Notes: generated by a model not told the origin, from the letters alone. 10,125 bases of DNA from an uncultured Eubacteriales bacterium (GCA_905210545.1 CAJLXC010000048.1:1-10125); one strand, 5' to 3'; counted from the stretch's first letter, positions 1 through 7,640 are shown. Program-made: numbers and translations.

Positions 1-94
1 GATACTTACAGAATCCAAAAATTCCAAAAATAAATCAAGCTTATTTTAAAAAATTTGCGGTCGGTCAAAATTTGAGCGAATAATTCTGCTTTTC

Positions 95-128
95 GCGCGT
101 TTATCGCGTAAATACGGCAGAAACGCGC
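95..128. repeat. Perfect 8-bp inverted repeat upstream of the DeoR gene
   Basis: GCGCGTTT at 95-102 and AAACGCGC at 121-128 are exact reverse complements separated by 18 bases. The pair ends about 40 bases before the DeoR-family start codon. It could be an autoregulatory operator or an RNA hairpin in the leader; the sequence does not decide between them. I found no convincing -35/-10 pair in 1-168, although a TATAAA lies at 130-135. The rest of 1-168 is AT-rich and I see nothing else in it. Confidence 0.35.
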
Positions 129-168
129 ATATAAAGCAATCATTACCCAAAAGAGATTATTATAGGTT

Positions 169-921
169 ATGAAAAACGAACAAAAAATATTAAATTACAT
201 CAAAGAAAAAGAATTTGCCGAGGTATCGGAGCTGTCAAAAACGTTCGGCGCGAGCGAATCCACGATAAGACGCAAGCTTTCCGCTCTCGAAAAAAAAGGA
301 CTTATCAAAAGAACGCACGGCGGCGCGAACATCGTTGATACGGTCAATTCTACCTTCAACTTTACGTTGAGAATACACAAAAACGCGTTTGAAAAGAGAA
401 TGATCGCTCTTCGCGCGTTAAAACTCATAAAAGAAGGCGACGTGATTTTTCTCGACTGCTCCACCACCACCTATTTCCTTGCGGAATATTTAAACGAGTT
501 CAAAAACGTCAAAGTCATAACAAACAGCATAGACACCTTAAATTGTCTTGCAAAAAAGAACGTTCAGGCGATTTCTACGGGCGGAACGGTATCGAAAGAG
601 AATAATTCCGCGCTTATAGGAAACGCCGTTATCGACTTTATCAGAAAGTTCAACGCGAACGTTTGCTTTTTCTCCTGCCAGTCTTTAAGCCGCGACGGAA
701 CGATTTCCGACTGCTATCTGGACGAAAACTATATCCGCGCGGCGATGATAGAACGTTCCGAAAAATCCGTGTTTTTATGCGACAGCACAAAAGCGGACAA
801 GTCTTCTCCCTACGTGTTATGTAACGCAAAAAACATAGACGTTATCGTTGCGGACAAAGCACTCGACGATTATCTCGACGAGTCTGTGAGAGATAAAATA
901 ACCGTGGACGCGGTAAACTGA
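169..921 (+). CDS. DeoR/GlpR-family transcriptional repressor
   Basis: This is a 250-residue sugar or polyol metabolism regulator of the usual DeoR-family length. Residues 1-57 form the winged helix-turn-helix; the recognition-helix segment STIRRKLSALEKKGLIKRTH (residues 30-49), followed by GGA, is the family signature. The C-terminal half is the DeoR sensor domain, a phosphosugar-isomerase-like fold, with a DCSTTTYFLAEYL motif (the usual D-x-x-T-T-T phosphate-binding loop), TNSIDTL, a GGT segment before residue 145, and CDSTKADKSS near the end. Such proteins release DNA when a phosphorylated sugar or glycerol-3-phosphate binds. It lies 243 bases upstream of a GlpA-like operon on the same strand but has its own terminator, so a GlpR-type role over that operon is inferred. 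The start is supported by the domain beginning at once. The ribosome-binding site is weak: AAGAGA at 151-156, about 12 bases from the ATG. The ligand is unknown. Confidence 0.9.
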   Translation: MKNEQKILNYIKEKEFAEVSELSKTFGASESTIRRKLSALEKKGLIKRTHGGANIVDTVNSTFNFTLRIHKNAFEKRMIALRALKLIKEGDVIFLDCSTTTYFLAEYLNEFKNVKVITNSIDTLNCLAKKNVQAISTGGTVSKENNSALIGNAVIDFIRKFNANVCFFSCQSLSRDGTISDCYLDENYIRAAMIERSEKSVFLCDSTKADKSSPYVLCNAKNIDVIVADKALDDYLDESVRDKITVDAVN

Positions 922-993
922 ACTCCTCTCTTTTTATCGGAATCCGATATTCCGACATCATTTTTACGATTAAAACCGAAAATTTATATATTT

Positions 994-1039
994 TGACCGT
1001 TTCGCCTGCTCGAATAAGGCTAAACGGTCATTTTGTTTT
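994..1039 (+). terminator. Rho-independent terminator after the DeoR gene
   Basis: TGACCGTTT (994-1002) pairs perfectly with AAACGGTCA (1022-1030). A further GCC/GGC pairing (1004-1006 with 1018-1020) lies inside, across one mismatch. The loop is about 11 bases and the stem is followed by TTTTGTTTT (1031-1039). It separates the regulator transcript from the promoter of the next operon. Confidence 0.75.
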
Positions 1040-1061
1040 GAGCGTTTTTCGGGGTAAACAA

Positions 1062-1079
1062 GCATTTCGTTCGTTATGC
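1062..1079. promoter_or_regulatory. Candidate DeoR-type operator upstream of the glp-like promoter
   Basis: An 18-base gapped palindrome, GCATttCGttCGttATGC, ends nine bases before the -35 hexamer of the promoter at 1088-1116. Its core repeats TTCG, a tetranucleotide common in operators of GlpR/FruR-type DeoR regulators (from memory). A regulator of that family is encoded just upstream. The assignment rests on position and symmetry only. Confidence 0.35.
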
Positions 1080-1087
1080 GTTATTTT

Positions 1088-1116
1088 TTGCATTTATTCT
1101 GACAATATTATATAAT
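1088..1116 (+). promoter_or_regulatory. Sigma-A-type promoter of the GlpA-like operon
   Basis: TTGCAT at 1088-1093 and a perfect TATAAT at 1111-1116 are separated by 17 bases. Transcription would begin near 1123, giving a leader of about 42 nt. That leader carries the Shine-Dalgarno GGAGGA at 1145-1150, 14 bases before the ATG, which is a rather long spacing. Confidence 0.7.
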
Positions 1117-1164
1117 ACGTGCCGAAAAACAGAAATAATCGCGCGGAGGAAAAAAACGATAAAA

Positions 1165-2595
1165 ATGTACGACGTGGCAGTTATAGGCGGCGGAGTTATC
1201 GGCGGAACAATTTTAAGAAAATTATCCGAATACAACGCTTCGGTCGTTATGCTCGAAAAGGAAACGGACGTGTGTATGGGCGCAAGCAAAGCCAACAGCG
1301 GAATCGTGCACGCGGGCTTCGACGCGCCCGAAGGTTCTTATAAAGCGAAATTCAACGTTCTCGGCAACGCGATGATGAAACGCTATGCAAAAGAGCTGGG
1401 CGTAAAATATAAAAACAACGGCTCGCTCGTAGTCGCTTTCGACGAAGAAGAAAAACAAACGCTTTACACCCTTCTCGAAAGAGGAAAACGCAACGGCGTT
1501 AAAAAACTTAAAGTGATAAGCGCGAAAAAGCTAAAAAAACTCGAACCGAACGTTTCGGACGGCGCGGTAGCCGCGCTTTACGCGAAAACGGGCGGCATCG
1601 TCTGCCCTTACGAGCTTACTATCGCCGCGATAGGAAACGCTATGGATAACGGCGCAAAGTTAAAGCTCGGCTTTTGCGTGACGGAAATAGAAAAGTATTC
1701 CGATTACTTTATAATAAGGTCAACAGACGGCAGGTCGATTACCGCGCGAATCATAATAAACTGCGCGGGCGCGGAAAGCGGAAAAATCGCTTCGCTTTGC
1801 GGCGACGATTCCGTAAAGATAGGTTTAAGACGCGGCGAATATTTACTTTTAGACAGAGAAACGCCCGCGGCTTTTCATTCGCTGTTTTTTACGCCCACCG
1901 CTAAAGGCAAAGGCATACTCGTTTCCCCGACCGTTGACGGAAACACGATTCTCGGTCCGACCGCGGACGAAATACCCGAATTTTCCGTCGATACGACGGC
2001 GAAAGGACTTGAAGAAGTAATAGAAAAAGAGCACAAAATGGCAAAATGCGTTCCGCTTTATAACACGATAACGTCTTTTGCGGGCGTGCGCGCTTATTCA
2101 AAAGACAGGCACGACTTTATTATAGAAAAAAGTTCCGTTACGGAAGGACTCGTCAACGTTTGCGGCATAGAGTCGCCGGGGCTTACTTCTGCCCCCGCGA
2201 TCGCGGAATACGTAGTGAACAATCTCGTTCCGCACGAAATCACCGCGATTCACAATCCGTGCTTCATTAAAAAAAGACGTCCGGATTTTTATTTCAAAAC
2301 GCTGTCCGACAAAGAGAAAAACGCGCTCATCAAAAAAGACCCGCGTTTCGGAAAAGTCGTTTGCCGTTGCGAATGCATAACCGAAGGCGAAATAGTTTCC
2401 GCAATCAGGAGCAATCCCCCGGCGCGGACGATTGACGCGGTTAAACGCAGAACGAGAAGCGGTATGGGCAGATGTCAGGGCGGCTTCTGCAGTCCGAGAG
2501 TTGCGGAAATTCTCGCGCACGAGATGAACGTTCCTTTAACGGAAGTGATAAAAAGCGGCAAAAACTCGAAAATCGTTATAGGTAAAAACAAATGA
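1165..2595 (+). CDS. GlpA-like FAD-dependent oxidoreductase with C-terminal Bfd-like iron-sulfur domain
   Basis: This 476-residue DAO-superfamily flavoprotein resembles the large subunit of anaerobic glycerol-3-phosphate dehydrogenase (GlpA) and L-2-hydroxyglutarate oxidases. The N-terminal FAD motif GGGVIG is at residues 8-13, directly after the start, which fixes the start codon. The KANSGIVHAGFD segment (about 45-56) is typical of the substrate/flavin face. The C-terminal part has CRCEC (Cys400, 402, 404) and CQGGFC (Cys437, 442), the CxC plus CxxxxC spacing of a Bfd-type [2Fe-2S] domain as in GlpA. By family knowledge it would oxidise glycerol-3-phosphate to dihydroxyacetone phosphate, or another 2-hydroxy acid, and pass electrons to partner subunits. 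It overlaps the next gene by ATGA (2592-2595), implying translational coupling. It is shorter than E. coli GlpA (about 540 residues). The substrate is not certain. Confidence 0.8.
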   Translation: MYDVAVIGGGVIGGTILRKLSEYNASVVMLEKETDVCMGASKANSGIVHAGFDAPEGSYKAKFNVLGNAMMKRYAKELGVKYKNNGSLVVAFDEEEKQTLYTLLERGKRNGVKKLKVISAKKLKKLEPNVSDGAVAALYAKTGGIVCPYELTIAAIGNAMDNGAKLKLGFCVTEIEKYSDYFIIRSTDGRSITARIIINCAGAESGKIASLCGDDSVKIGLRRGEYLLLDRETPAAFHSLFFTPTAKGKGILVSPTVDGNTILGPTADEIPEFSVDTTAKGLEEVIEKEHKMAKCVPLYNTITSFAGVRAYSKDRHDFIIEKSSVTEGLVNVCGIESPGLTSAPAIAEYVVNNLVPHEITAIHNPCFIKKRRPDFYFKTLSDKEKNALIKKDPRFGKVVCRCECITEGEIVSAIRSNPPARTIDAVKRRTRSGMGRCQGGFCSPRVAEILAHEMNVPLTEVIKSGKNSKIVIGKNK

Positions 2596-3842
2596 TTAAA
2601 CACAAAATCGTAATAATAGGCGGCGGCCCCGCGGGACTTGCCGCGGCAATAGCGGCGTATGACGCGGGCGTGAAAGATATTCTCGTTATAGAACGCGAAA
2701 ACAGACTCGGCGGGATTTTATTGCAATGCATTCATAACGGCTTCGGACTGCACCGCTTTAAAGAAAGTCTGACAGGTCCCGAATACGCCGACAAATACGT
2801 GCGTGAAGCGTTAAAGAGAAATATCCCCTTTCTCGTCGGCGCGACAGTAAACGACCTTTCCCGCGATAAAATCGTAACCGTTACGAGCCCCGAAACGGGA
2901 ATTTTAAAAATCAAAGCGGAAGCGGTTATTCTCGCGATGGGTTGCAGAGAAAGAAGCCGCGGCGCGCTCAATATCCCCGGCTCGCGCCCGTCGGGTATTT
3001 TCTCCGCGGGAACGGCGCAGAAATTTATCAACGTAAAAGGCTACGCCGTGGGCAAAAGAGTAGTGATACTCGGTTCGGGCGACATAGGACTTATTATGGC
3101 GAGAAGGCTCACGCTCGAAGGCGCGAAAGTCCTTGCCGTTTGCGAAATAATGCCGTTTTCCTCAGGGCTAAAACGCAATATCGAGCAATGTCTGAACGAC
3201 TTTTGCATTCCCCTTTATTTGTCCCATACCATCACCCGGATAGAAGGCGAAGACAGAGTTACGGGAGTAGTCGTTTCAAAAGTGGACGAGAAAAAACGCC
3301 CCGTTTCGGGTACGGAAATGCACTTCGATTGCGACACCGTGCTGTTCTCCGTCGGACTTATTCCCGAAAACGAACTCTCTAAAAAAGCGGGCGTTACGTT
3401 ATCTGCAAAGACCAAAGGCGCGGTAGTCGATCAGGACAGACAAACGAGCGCGGACGGAATTTTCGCTTGCGGGAACGTACTGCACGTGCACGACCTTGCG
3501 GACTTCGTTTCGGAAGAAGCGGAGCTTACCGGGAAAGCCGCCGCCCGTTACGCCTTGGGAAAACTTGAAAAAACCACGGATATAACAACGGAATGCGGCG
3601 ACGGCGTGAGTTACGTCGTACCGCAAAAAATCACGAGCGACGCGGCGGACGTGAAATTGTTTTTCAGAGTTTCTTCGGTGATGAAAAATTGCAGAATAGT
3701 CGTAGAAGCGGACGGAAAAGAACTTTTTGCGATAAGCAAACCCGCCCTTATGCCCGGCGAAATGCAAACGATAACGCTTAAAAAAGATTTTATCGGAAAA
3801 GCAAAAAACAAAATAACGATTAAGGCGGCGCAAAATGATTAA
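2592..3842 (+). CDS. GlpB-like FAD/NAD(P)-binding oxidoreductase
   Basis: This 416-residue two-dinucleotide-fold flavoprotein acts with the preceding GlpA-like subunit. The FAD motif GGGPAG is at residues 10-15 and a second Rossmann motif, GSGDIG, at 161-166. A GCRERSR element (117-123), characteristic of this oxidoreductase group, lies between them. The second flavin-contact region, GIFACGNVLHVHDLADFV, starts at about residue 289. Residues from about 330 to the end form an additional mostly beta-strand domain ending in a lysine-rich tail. It starts inside the stop region of the previous gene (ATGA) and overlaps the next by eight bases (3835-3842), so the three proteins are probably made in fixed proportion. 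Its likely role is electron transfer between NAD(P)H or a quinone-type acceptor and the GlpA-like subunit. GlpB proper lacks some of these features, so it is better called an FAD-dependent oxidoreductase of the three-gene glp-like set. Confidence 0.8.
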   Translation: MIKHKIVIIGGGPAGLAAAIAAYDAGVKDILVIERENRLGGILLQCIHNGFGLHRFKESLTGPEYADKYVREALKRNIPFLVGATVNDLSRDKIVTVTSPETGILKIKAEAVILAMGCRERSRGALNIPGSRPSGIFSAGTAQKFINVKGYAVGKRVVILGSGDIGLIMARRLTLEGAKVLAVCEIMPFSSGLKRNIEQCLNDFCIPLYLSHTITRIEGEDRVTGVVVSKVDEKKRPVSGTEMHFDCDTVLFSVGLIPENELSKKAGVTLSAKTKGAVVDQDRQTSADGIFACGNVLHVHDLADFVSEEAELTGKAAARYALGKLEKTTDITTECGDGVSYVVPQKITSDAADVKLFFRVSSVMKNCRIVVEADGKELFAISKPALMPGEMQTITLKKDFIGKAKNKITIKAAQND

Positions 3843-4194
3843 AACCATCACTTGTACGGAATGTCCGCGCGGTTGTCAGATAACCGCGGAATACGAAAAC
3901 GATAAAATACAAAACGTTTACGGTTTTTCCTGCGAAAGGGGGAAAAAATACGCCGAAAACGAAGTGATTTGCCCGCGACGGGTTCTTACCACGACGATGA
4001 GAACCAGCGACGGAAGCGTTGTTTCCGTAAAAACGGATAAGCCGATTAAAAAGACCGAACTTTTCGACGTTATGTCGATAATAAACAAATCGACCGCAAA
4101 ACTCCCCGTTTGCATAGGCGACGTTCTCATCGAAAACGTTACCGAAGACGTAAACGTGGTTGCGACCGATTATAAAGATTCCTCTTCTCGCTGA
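3835..4194 (+). CDS. DUF1667-family small cysteine-rich protein
   Basis: This 119-residue protein begins CTECPRGCQI (Cys7, Cys10, Cys14) and has further cysteines at 33 (GFSCERG) and 46 (VICPRRV). The CxxCxxxC start resembles the iron-sulfur cluster loop at the N-terminus of molybdopterin oxidoreductases, which suggests a bound metal or cluster (inference). DUF1667 proteins are regularly the third gene after the two flavoproteins in Clostridia and Thermotoga glycerol operons (from memory), where they are presumed electron-transfer partners. The gene overlaps the preceding one by eight bases and is the last in the operon, with a strong terminator 23 bases after its stop. The length is normal for the family. 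The biochemical role is unproven. Confidence 0.8.
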   Translation: MIKTITCTECPRGCQITAEYENDKIQNVYGFSCERGKKYAENEVICPRRVLTTTMRTSDGSVVSVKTDKPIKKTELFDVMSIINKSTAKLPVCIGDVLIENVTEDVNVVATDYKDSSSR

Positions 4195-4217
4195 AATCGG
4201 ATTAAAAAAACACGCAA

Positions 4218-4262
4218 AACGCCCCGAACTTTTGTAAAGAAAAGTTCGGGGCGTTGTTTTTT
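4218..4262. terminator. Strong bidirectional terminator between convergent operons
   Basis: A perfect 16-bp stem (4218-4233 with 4240-4255) encloses a six-base loop, GTAAAG. On the + strand it is followed by GTTTTTT, serving the DUF1667 operon. On the - strand the adenines at 4204-4210 give a run of T, serving the MFS transporter whose stop is at 4269. It is the best-formed hairpin in the window. Confidence 0.9.
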
Positions 4263-4268
4263 AATTTC

Positions 4269-5564
4269 TTATTTGGTTATTCCGAGTTTTTTGAAAACAA
4301 AGACAGCAACGAGTATCGACAGCGCAAGCACGGCGTTTATGATAAACAGCGATAAGAACGAAACGCCCCACCCGCCGAGATCCGCGATAAATCCCACTAC
4401 GGTAGGCGCAACGCCCGCGGCAACGGACGCCGAAGCGTTGGTTATCGCGCTGTAAGACCCCGCGTTTAGCACTTTTCTCATTCTGAACGCCATTATCGAA
4501 CTGAAAAATATACGCCCGCCGTTTATCAGAATAAGATATAACAGCAAAACGAGTATCGTTGCGATAACGTTAAGGTCGTAAAAGAATATCATATACAGCG
4601 GGAAAATAAGCGTTACGGAAGCGAACAACAATGCTCCCCGCAATACGTCCGGGTGCTTCTCGGTATACCCTATACTGATTATCGGTCCTAAAAGAATAAC
4701 CATCGGCACGACTATCGTGATGAGCATAGAATAATTTTTGGGTATGTTATACACGTTGTAAAGTATATCCGAAAACCAGTTATTCACCGCAAAGTGCAAC
4801 GCGTTGAAAAGGAATATTTCCACAAGCACGACCGCATAGAAAACCACCTTTTTATTTTTACCGCTTATATCCGCGTAAATTTCGGGTTCTGCTTTTAGCG
4901 GAACGGAATTGTCGCAAGCAGTTTCCGCTTCTTTTTCGCGTTCTTTTATGGCTTTAACCGTTCCGGAATACGAAAAAGCGAACACAAGCACCGACAACAC
5001 GAATAGTCCGCCGAGTACGTAAAACCCGAATCTCCAGTCGAAAAACGATACGGAAACGGTAGCGAAACCAAAAGACAAAACGTTGGCTGCAACGCCTGAA
5101 CTCGATACTATTCTGTTTGTGCCGGCAAGATATTTATACGGAAGATTTTTTGCGAAAATCAGCATAATCCCCGCATATCCGCCCGCCTGCAAACAGCCGT
5201 TGACCGCGAACAGCAACCATATTTGCCACATATCCGTTACAAATCCGGTTACAACGATATTTATTGCGGAAATTGCAATAGTTACGGAAAGAAACCGCTT
5301 TAAATTAAGTTTATCGAAACAGAAAAACAAAACGATCTGCACCGCCGCGTAGGTTATGTAATACAGCGTGTTAGCCATACTCGCTTTGGCGCGCGTCGAG
5401 CCGAACGCGTCTATTATCTCTATAATTTCCGCAGTATAAAGATTCTTTGCACCCATCATGCTTACGTACATAAAAATGCAGATAAATATAAGGAAATAAC
5501 ACGCGCTCTTTTGAGTTTTTTGTTTTATCGGTTTTTCTTGAATTAAATTATCTTCGCTATTCAT
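4269..5564 (-). CDS. MFS transporter, organophosphate-antiporter-like
   Basis: This 431-residue integral membrane protein shows the 6+6 major facilitator pattern. Hydrophobic segments begin near residue 22. A loop after the first repeat contains FDKLNLKR (83-90), the place of the usual DR-x-x-R motif. A charged central loop (about 201-240) separates the halves and more helices run to about residue 424. The segments NGCLQAGGYAG (122-132) and FDWRFGFYVLGG (175-186) resemble GlpT/UhpT-type organophosphate:phosphate antiporters, but only loosely, so the substrate is unassigned. It lies 93 bases downstream of the ceramidase-like gene on the same strand and may be cotranscribed with it, besides having its own candidate promoter at 5596-5624. 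The start is uncertain: the nearest Shine-Dalgarno (AAAGGA, 5582-5587) is 17 bases upstream, yet no other in-frame start fits better. Confidence 0.8.
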   Translation of the reverse strand: MNSEDNLIQEKPIKQKTQKSACYFLIFICIFMYVSMMGAKNLYTAEIIEIIDAFGSTRAKASMANTLYYITYAAVQIVLFFCFDKLNLKRFLSVTIAISAINIVVTGFVTDMWQIWLLFAVNGCLQAGGYAGIMLIFAKNLPYKYLAGTNRIVSSSGVAANVLSFGFATVSVSFFDWRFGFYVLGGLFVLSVLVFAFSYSGTVKAIKEREKEAETACDNSVPLKAEPEIYADISGKNKKVVFYAVVLVEIFLFNALHFAVNNWFSDILYNVYNIPKNYSMLITIVVPMVILLGPIISIGYTEKHPDVLRGALLFASVTLIFPLYMIFFYDLNVIATILVLLLYLILINGGRIFFSSIMAFRMRKVLNAGSYSAITNASASVAAGVAPTVVGFIADLGGWGVSFLSLFIINAVLALSILVAVFVFKKLGITK

Positions 5565-5595
5565 TTTCGGGTAAAATAATATCCTTTATGGTAAT

Positions 5596-5624
5596 ATTGT
5601 ACACGCCGTAATATATCTCGTCAA
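5596..5624 (-). promoter_or_regulatory. Candidate internal promoter for the MFS gene
   Basis: On the - strand, TTGACG (5624-5619) and TACAAT (5601-5596) are 17 bases apart, one mismatch each from consensus. Transcription would start near 5589, about 25 bases before the ATG. It would let the transporter be expressed without the ceramidase-like gene. Confidence 0.5.
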
Positions 5625-5657
5625 TGAATTTCAGGAAAAAACGTTTTAAAAACGATT

Positions 5658-7148
5658 TTATTTTCTGAACATTCCGTTGATATGCTCTAAAGTCGTTCTT
5701 ACGAGAATATCGCCGCCCTCGTGACCCGTAGTTCCGCTTGAAACGTACGCGGAATAATGACTGCCTTTTTCTGCCTTTTCGGTCGGCAGATACCCGCCCG
5801 CGCCGCACGCAAGCTGAATTAAAAAGGTCTGTTTTGCAAGGCTTCTCGCTCTTATCTGATTGCCGTAGTTAAGGAACAGCTCAAACGGATTTGTGGCGAT
5901 TGCTATATCGTCGAATTTTATTATATGAATTTCTTCCGAAAACTCGTTTATCGTCTGTTGAAGTTCGTATCTGTCAACTATTCCGGAATAAACGTACAGT
6001 CTTGCGTTATCGTCGTAATTCGCGTGTTTGCCGCGATTGTTCTTTATATAATCGTCTATCTGCTTAACGGCGTCTTCGTACTCTTTTATCGTTACGCGGC
6101 GCAGCGGGAACGTTACCCTCAACGTTTCGTGTTTTAATTCCGCTTCGTTTTTAATATCGCTCTTGTCAAGCTCTTCGTAAACGGCGATAAGCTCGTCCGA
6201 CACTCTTCTGCCCACGACTTTAAGCCCCGAAATATCGAACATAGACGGGTCGGCGCGATGTTCTACCGGGTATATGTGATGAACGTTGGGATCGGCTATG
6301 GGCGTTTCGGGTTCTACCCATCTCACGAGATCTCTCGGACACTGATCGCCCGCGGCGGAACATAATCCCAGCACGAAAACGTTTTTACCGAAATGCTTTC
6401 TTAAATTTTCCTTTACCTTGCCCCAGTAGTCGGAAGAAATAAAACTTCTCTGTTCTACCACCTGAGCGGGACAAGCGACGTTTGCCACCACGCCCGTAAG
6501 CTCTTTGTTTTTATCGAAAACGTACATTATTTCTATGCCGCTGTCGTTGCCTGCTTCTAACTCTTCGAAGTTGGCGAGATTAGTTTCGCCCCACATTTTC
6601 GCAGAACCGTCGTCGTAACAAACTCTTCTGCACATTCCGACAACCGCTCTGCCGAACGCACATTTATAGTAGCCTTCTTCTCTCGCGTCCCATGCCTTTA
6701 AAATTGCTTCCGCTATTTTATCCGCAAGAAAATTAAGCGCGTCGTCGGGATTCAGGCTTTCTTCTTCGCTTACGAGCGACTGATACGCCATATCTTCCGG
6801 CAAGACTCTTCTTAAATACTCCGTCGCCATAGGCAGCGTTCTTATTTGCGTATAAACGTAAGAAGTATGCGTGTGTATTGCGGACATAATAACCTTATCC
6901 GTAGATATGGGAAGCTTACCCTTTAACTTTTCTTTTACGATTGAACAAAGATTTTGCGCGACTACGACTAAATCGCAGGAACAGATTATCATCTGATCTT
7001 CTCCGCTGTCAACGGCAAACGCCGTTACGGTGATAGGGCTTTCCGCTTCGTCGGTTATTCTTTCGTAAAACTGCCCCGCAAGTCCGATTTTAGTTCCTTT
7101 TGCGGGGGTTATATCGACTTCCGACCAACCGATTTTTAACTTTGACAT
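5658..7148 (-). CDS. Neutral/alkaline ceramidase-fold hydrolase-like protein, apparently cytoplasmic
   Basis: This 496-residue protein matches the N-terminal catalytic fold of neutral/alkaline non-lysosomal ceramidases. It opens with the family-typical KIGWSEVDITPAKG and has IHTHTS (His92, His94), where the family places a zinc-binding histidine. Later come ISSDYWG (237-243), SAAGDQCPRD (264-273; compare the family G-D-x-S-P-N element), NPFELF with Glu423, and GGYLPTEKA with Tyr453, at the places of the other metal ligands. The segment ACPAQVVEQ (225-233) aligns with the usual A-C-H-P-T, so the second zinc histidine seems absent. No signal peptide is present, so it is probably cytoplasmic, unlike secreted ceramidases. 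Ceramide is therefore a doubtful substrate. A good Shine-Dalgarno (AAGGAGA, 7161-7155) six bases before the ATG fixes the start. An MFS gene follows and may move its substrate or product. Many homologues are annotated only as hypothetical. Confidence 0.75.
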   Translation of the reverse strand: MSKLKIGWSEVDITPAKGTKIGLAGQFYERITDEAESPITVTAFAVDSGEDQMIICSCDLVVVAQNLCSIVKEKLKGKLPISTDKVIMSAIHTHTSYVYTQIRTLPMATEYLRRVLPEDMAYQSLVSEEESLNPDDALNFLADKIAEAILKAWDAREEGYYKCAFGRAVVGMCRRVCYDDGSAKMWGETNLANFEELEAGNDSGIEIMYVFDKNKELTGVVANVACPAQVVEQRSFISSDYWGKVKENLRKHFGKNVFVLGLCSAAGDQCPRDLVRWVEPETPIADPNVHHIYPVEHRADPSMFDISGLKVVGRRVSDELIAVYEELDKSDIKNEAELKHETLRVTFPLRRVTIKEYEDAVKQIDDYIKNNRGKHANYDDNARLYVYSGIVDRYELQQTINEFSEEIHIIKFDDIAIATNPFELFLNYGNQIRARSLAKQTFLIQLACGAGGYLPTEKAEKGSHYSAYVSSGTTGHEGGDILVRTTLEHINGMFRK

Positions 7149-7184
7149 ATAGTTTCTCCTTATATATTATTTTATTTTTTTAAA

Positions 7185-7267
7185 TTGTCATTGCGAGGGA
7201 TTGAAAATCCCGTGGCAATCTCTTTTTCTATTCTTGTCGTTGCGAACGCCTTTCTTCGGAATGACAA
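7185..7267 (+). repeat. Palindromic interspersed repeat, copy A (two hairpin modules)
   Basis: Module 1 (7185-7220) is TTGTCATTGCGA, then a hairpin GGGATT/AATCCC (7197-7202 with 7206-7211), then GTGGCAATC; ATTGC and GCAAT pair again outside. A spacer, TCTTTTTCTATTC (7221-7233), follows. Module 2 (7234-7267) is an imperfect 13-base inverted repeat, TTGTCGTTGCGAA with TTCGGAATGACAA. The whole unit therefore begins TTGTCATT and ends AATGACAA, MITE-like terminal inverted repeats. A related inverted copy is at 10010-10082. It has no coding capacity and lies in the leader of the ceramidase-like gene. Confidence 0.8.
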
Positions 7268-7303
7268 AGAAAAGTTCGGCGCAAACGTTCTTTCTATAAC
7301 AAA

Positions 7304-7332
7304 ATTATATAACCATTTAAACTTATTGTCAA
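7304..7332 (-). promoter_or_regulatory. Perfect consensus promoter of the ceramidase-like/MFS unit
   Basis: On the - strand TTGACA (7332-7327) and TATAAT (7309-7304) are separated by exactly 17 bases. The transcript would start near 7297, leaving a leader of about 150 nt that contains repeat copy A. The strength suggests constitutive or repressor-controlled expression. Confidence 0.8.
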
Positions 7333-7370
7333 TGGATAAAATTTTTTATTTACGAAACTTTTTCGCAAAT

Positions 7371-7398
7371 AAAAAAACGCGGCATTAAAAAGCCGCGC
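7371..7398 (-). terminator. Rho-independent terminator of the XRE regulator gene
   Basis: CGCGGC (7378-7383) pairs with GCCGCG (7392-7397) around an eight-base loop. Read on the - strand it is followed by seven T (7377-7371). It begins 15 bases after the stop codon of the XRE gene and isolates it from the ceramidase promoter. Confidence 0.8.
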
Positions 7399-7412
7399 AA
7401 AAAAACATATTT

Positions 7413-7640
7413 TCAGATTTTAAAAATCTCGTCATAACCGACGTTTAATATTTCTTTTATAAGCATAATTTCGTCAGGGTAAAGATGACGTTGCCCCACT
7501 TCTATCTTGGCTACCGCGCTGCGCGTTATGTCGCAACCCCTTAACTGCAACATCGCGGCAAGCCTGTCTTGCGTCATGTTTTCACTTTCTCTGATTTTTC
7601 TTATATTATCACCTATTTTCTTTTCGATAACGGCGTTCAT
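7413..7640 (-). CDS. XRE-family helix-turn-helix repressor
   Basis: This compact 75-residue DNA-binding protein consists of little more than one Cro/C1-type domain. The helix-turn-helix spans about MTQDRLAAM (22-30) to ITRSAVAKIEVGQR (38-51), and the protein ends shortly after the fifth helix. An in-frame ATG at 7691 would add 17 residues, but the - strand -10 box (7698-7693) puts the RNA start near 7686, downstream of that ATG. The ATG at 7640 has a Shine-Dalgarno (AGAGGA) ten bases upstream, so I start there. It is transcribed divergently from the SipW-type operon and shares a control region with two palindromes, so it most likely represses that operon and itself. Its role parallels SinR in B. 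subtilis (inference from arrangement, not from close sequence identity). No separate ligand or multimerisation domain is seen. Confidence 0.85.
   Translation of the reverse strand: MNAVIEKKIGDNIRKIRESENMTQDRLAAMLQLRGCDITRSAVAKIEVGQRHLYPDEIMLIKEILNVGYDEIFKI

Noticed and set aside
2098..2520. Long - strand open frame (140 codons) inside the GlpA-like gene
   Set aside because: The product is arginine/phenylalanine-biased without domains, and the + strand frame is a clear flavoprotein. It is a shadow of GC-rich codon positions, as are the similar antisense frame at 3399-3851 and the + strand alternate frame at 2942-3382.
5641..5660. Terminator between the ceramidase-like gene and the MFS gene
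   Set aside because: ACGTTTTAAAAACG is self-complementary but leaves almost no loop and is A/T-rich; it is not a credible intrinsic terminator.
7185..7267. CRISPR array
   Set aside because: Only two related palindromic units, far apart and in opposite orientation, with no regular spacers and no cas genes.
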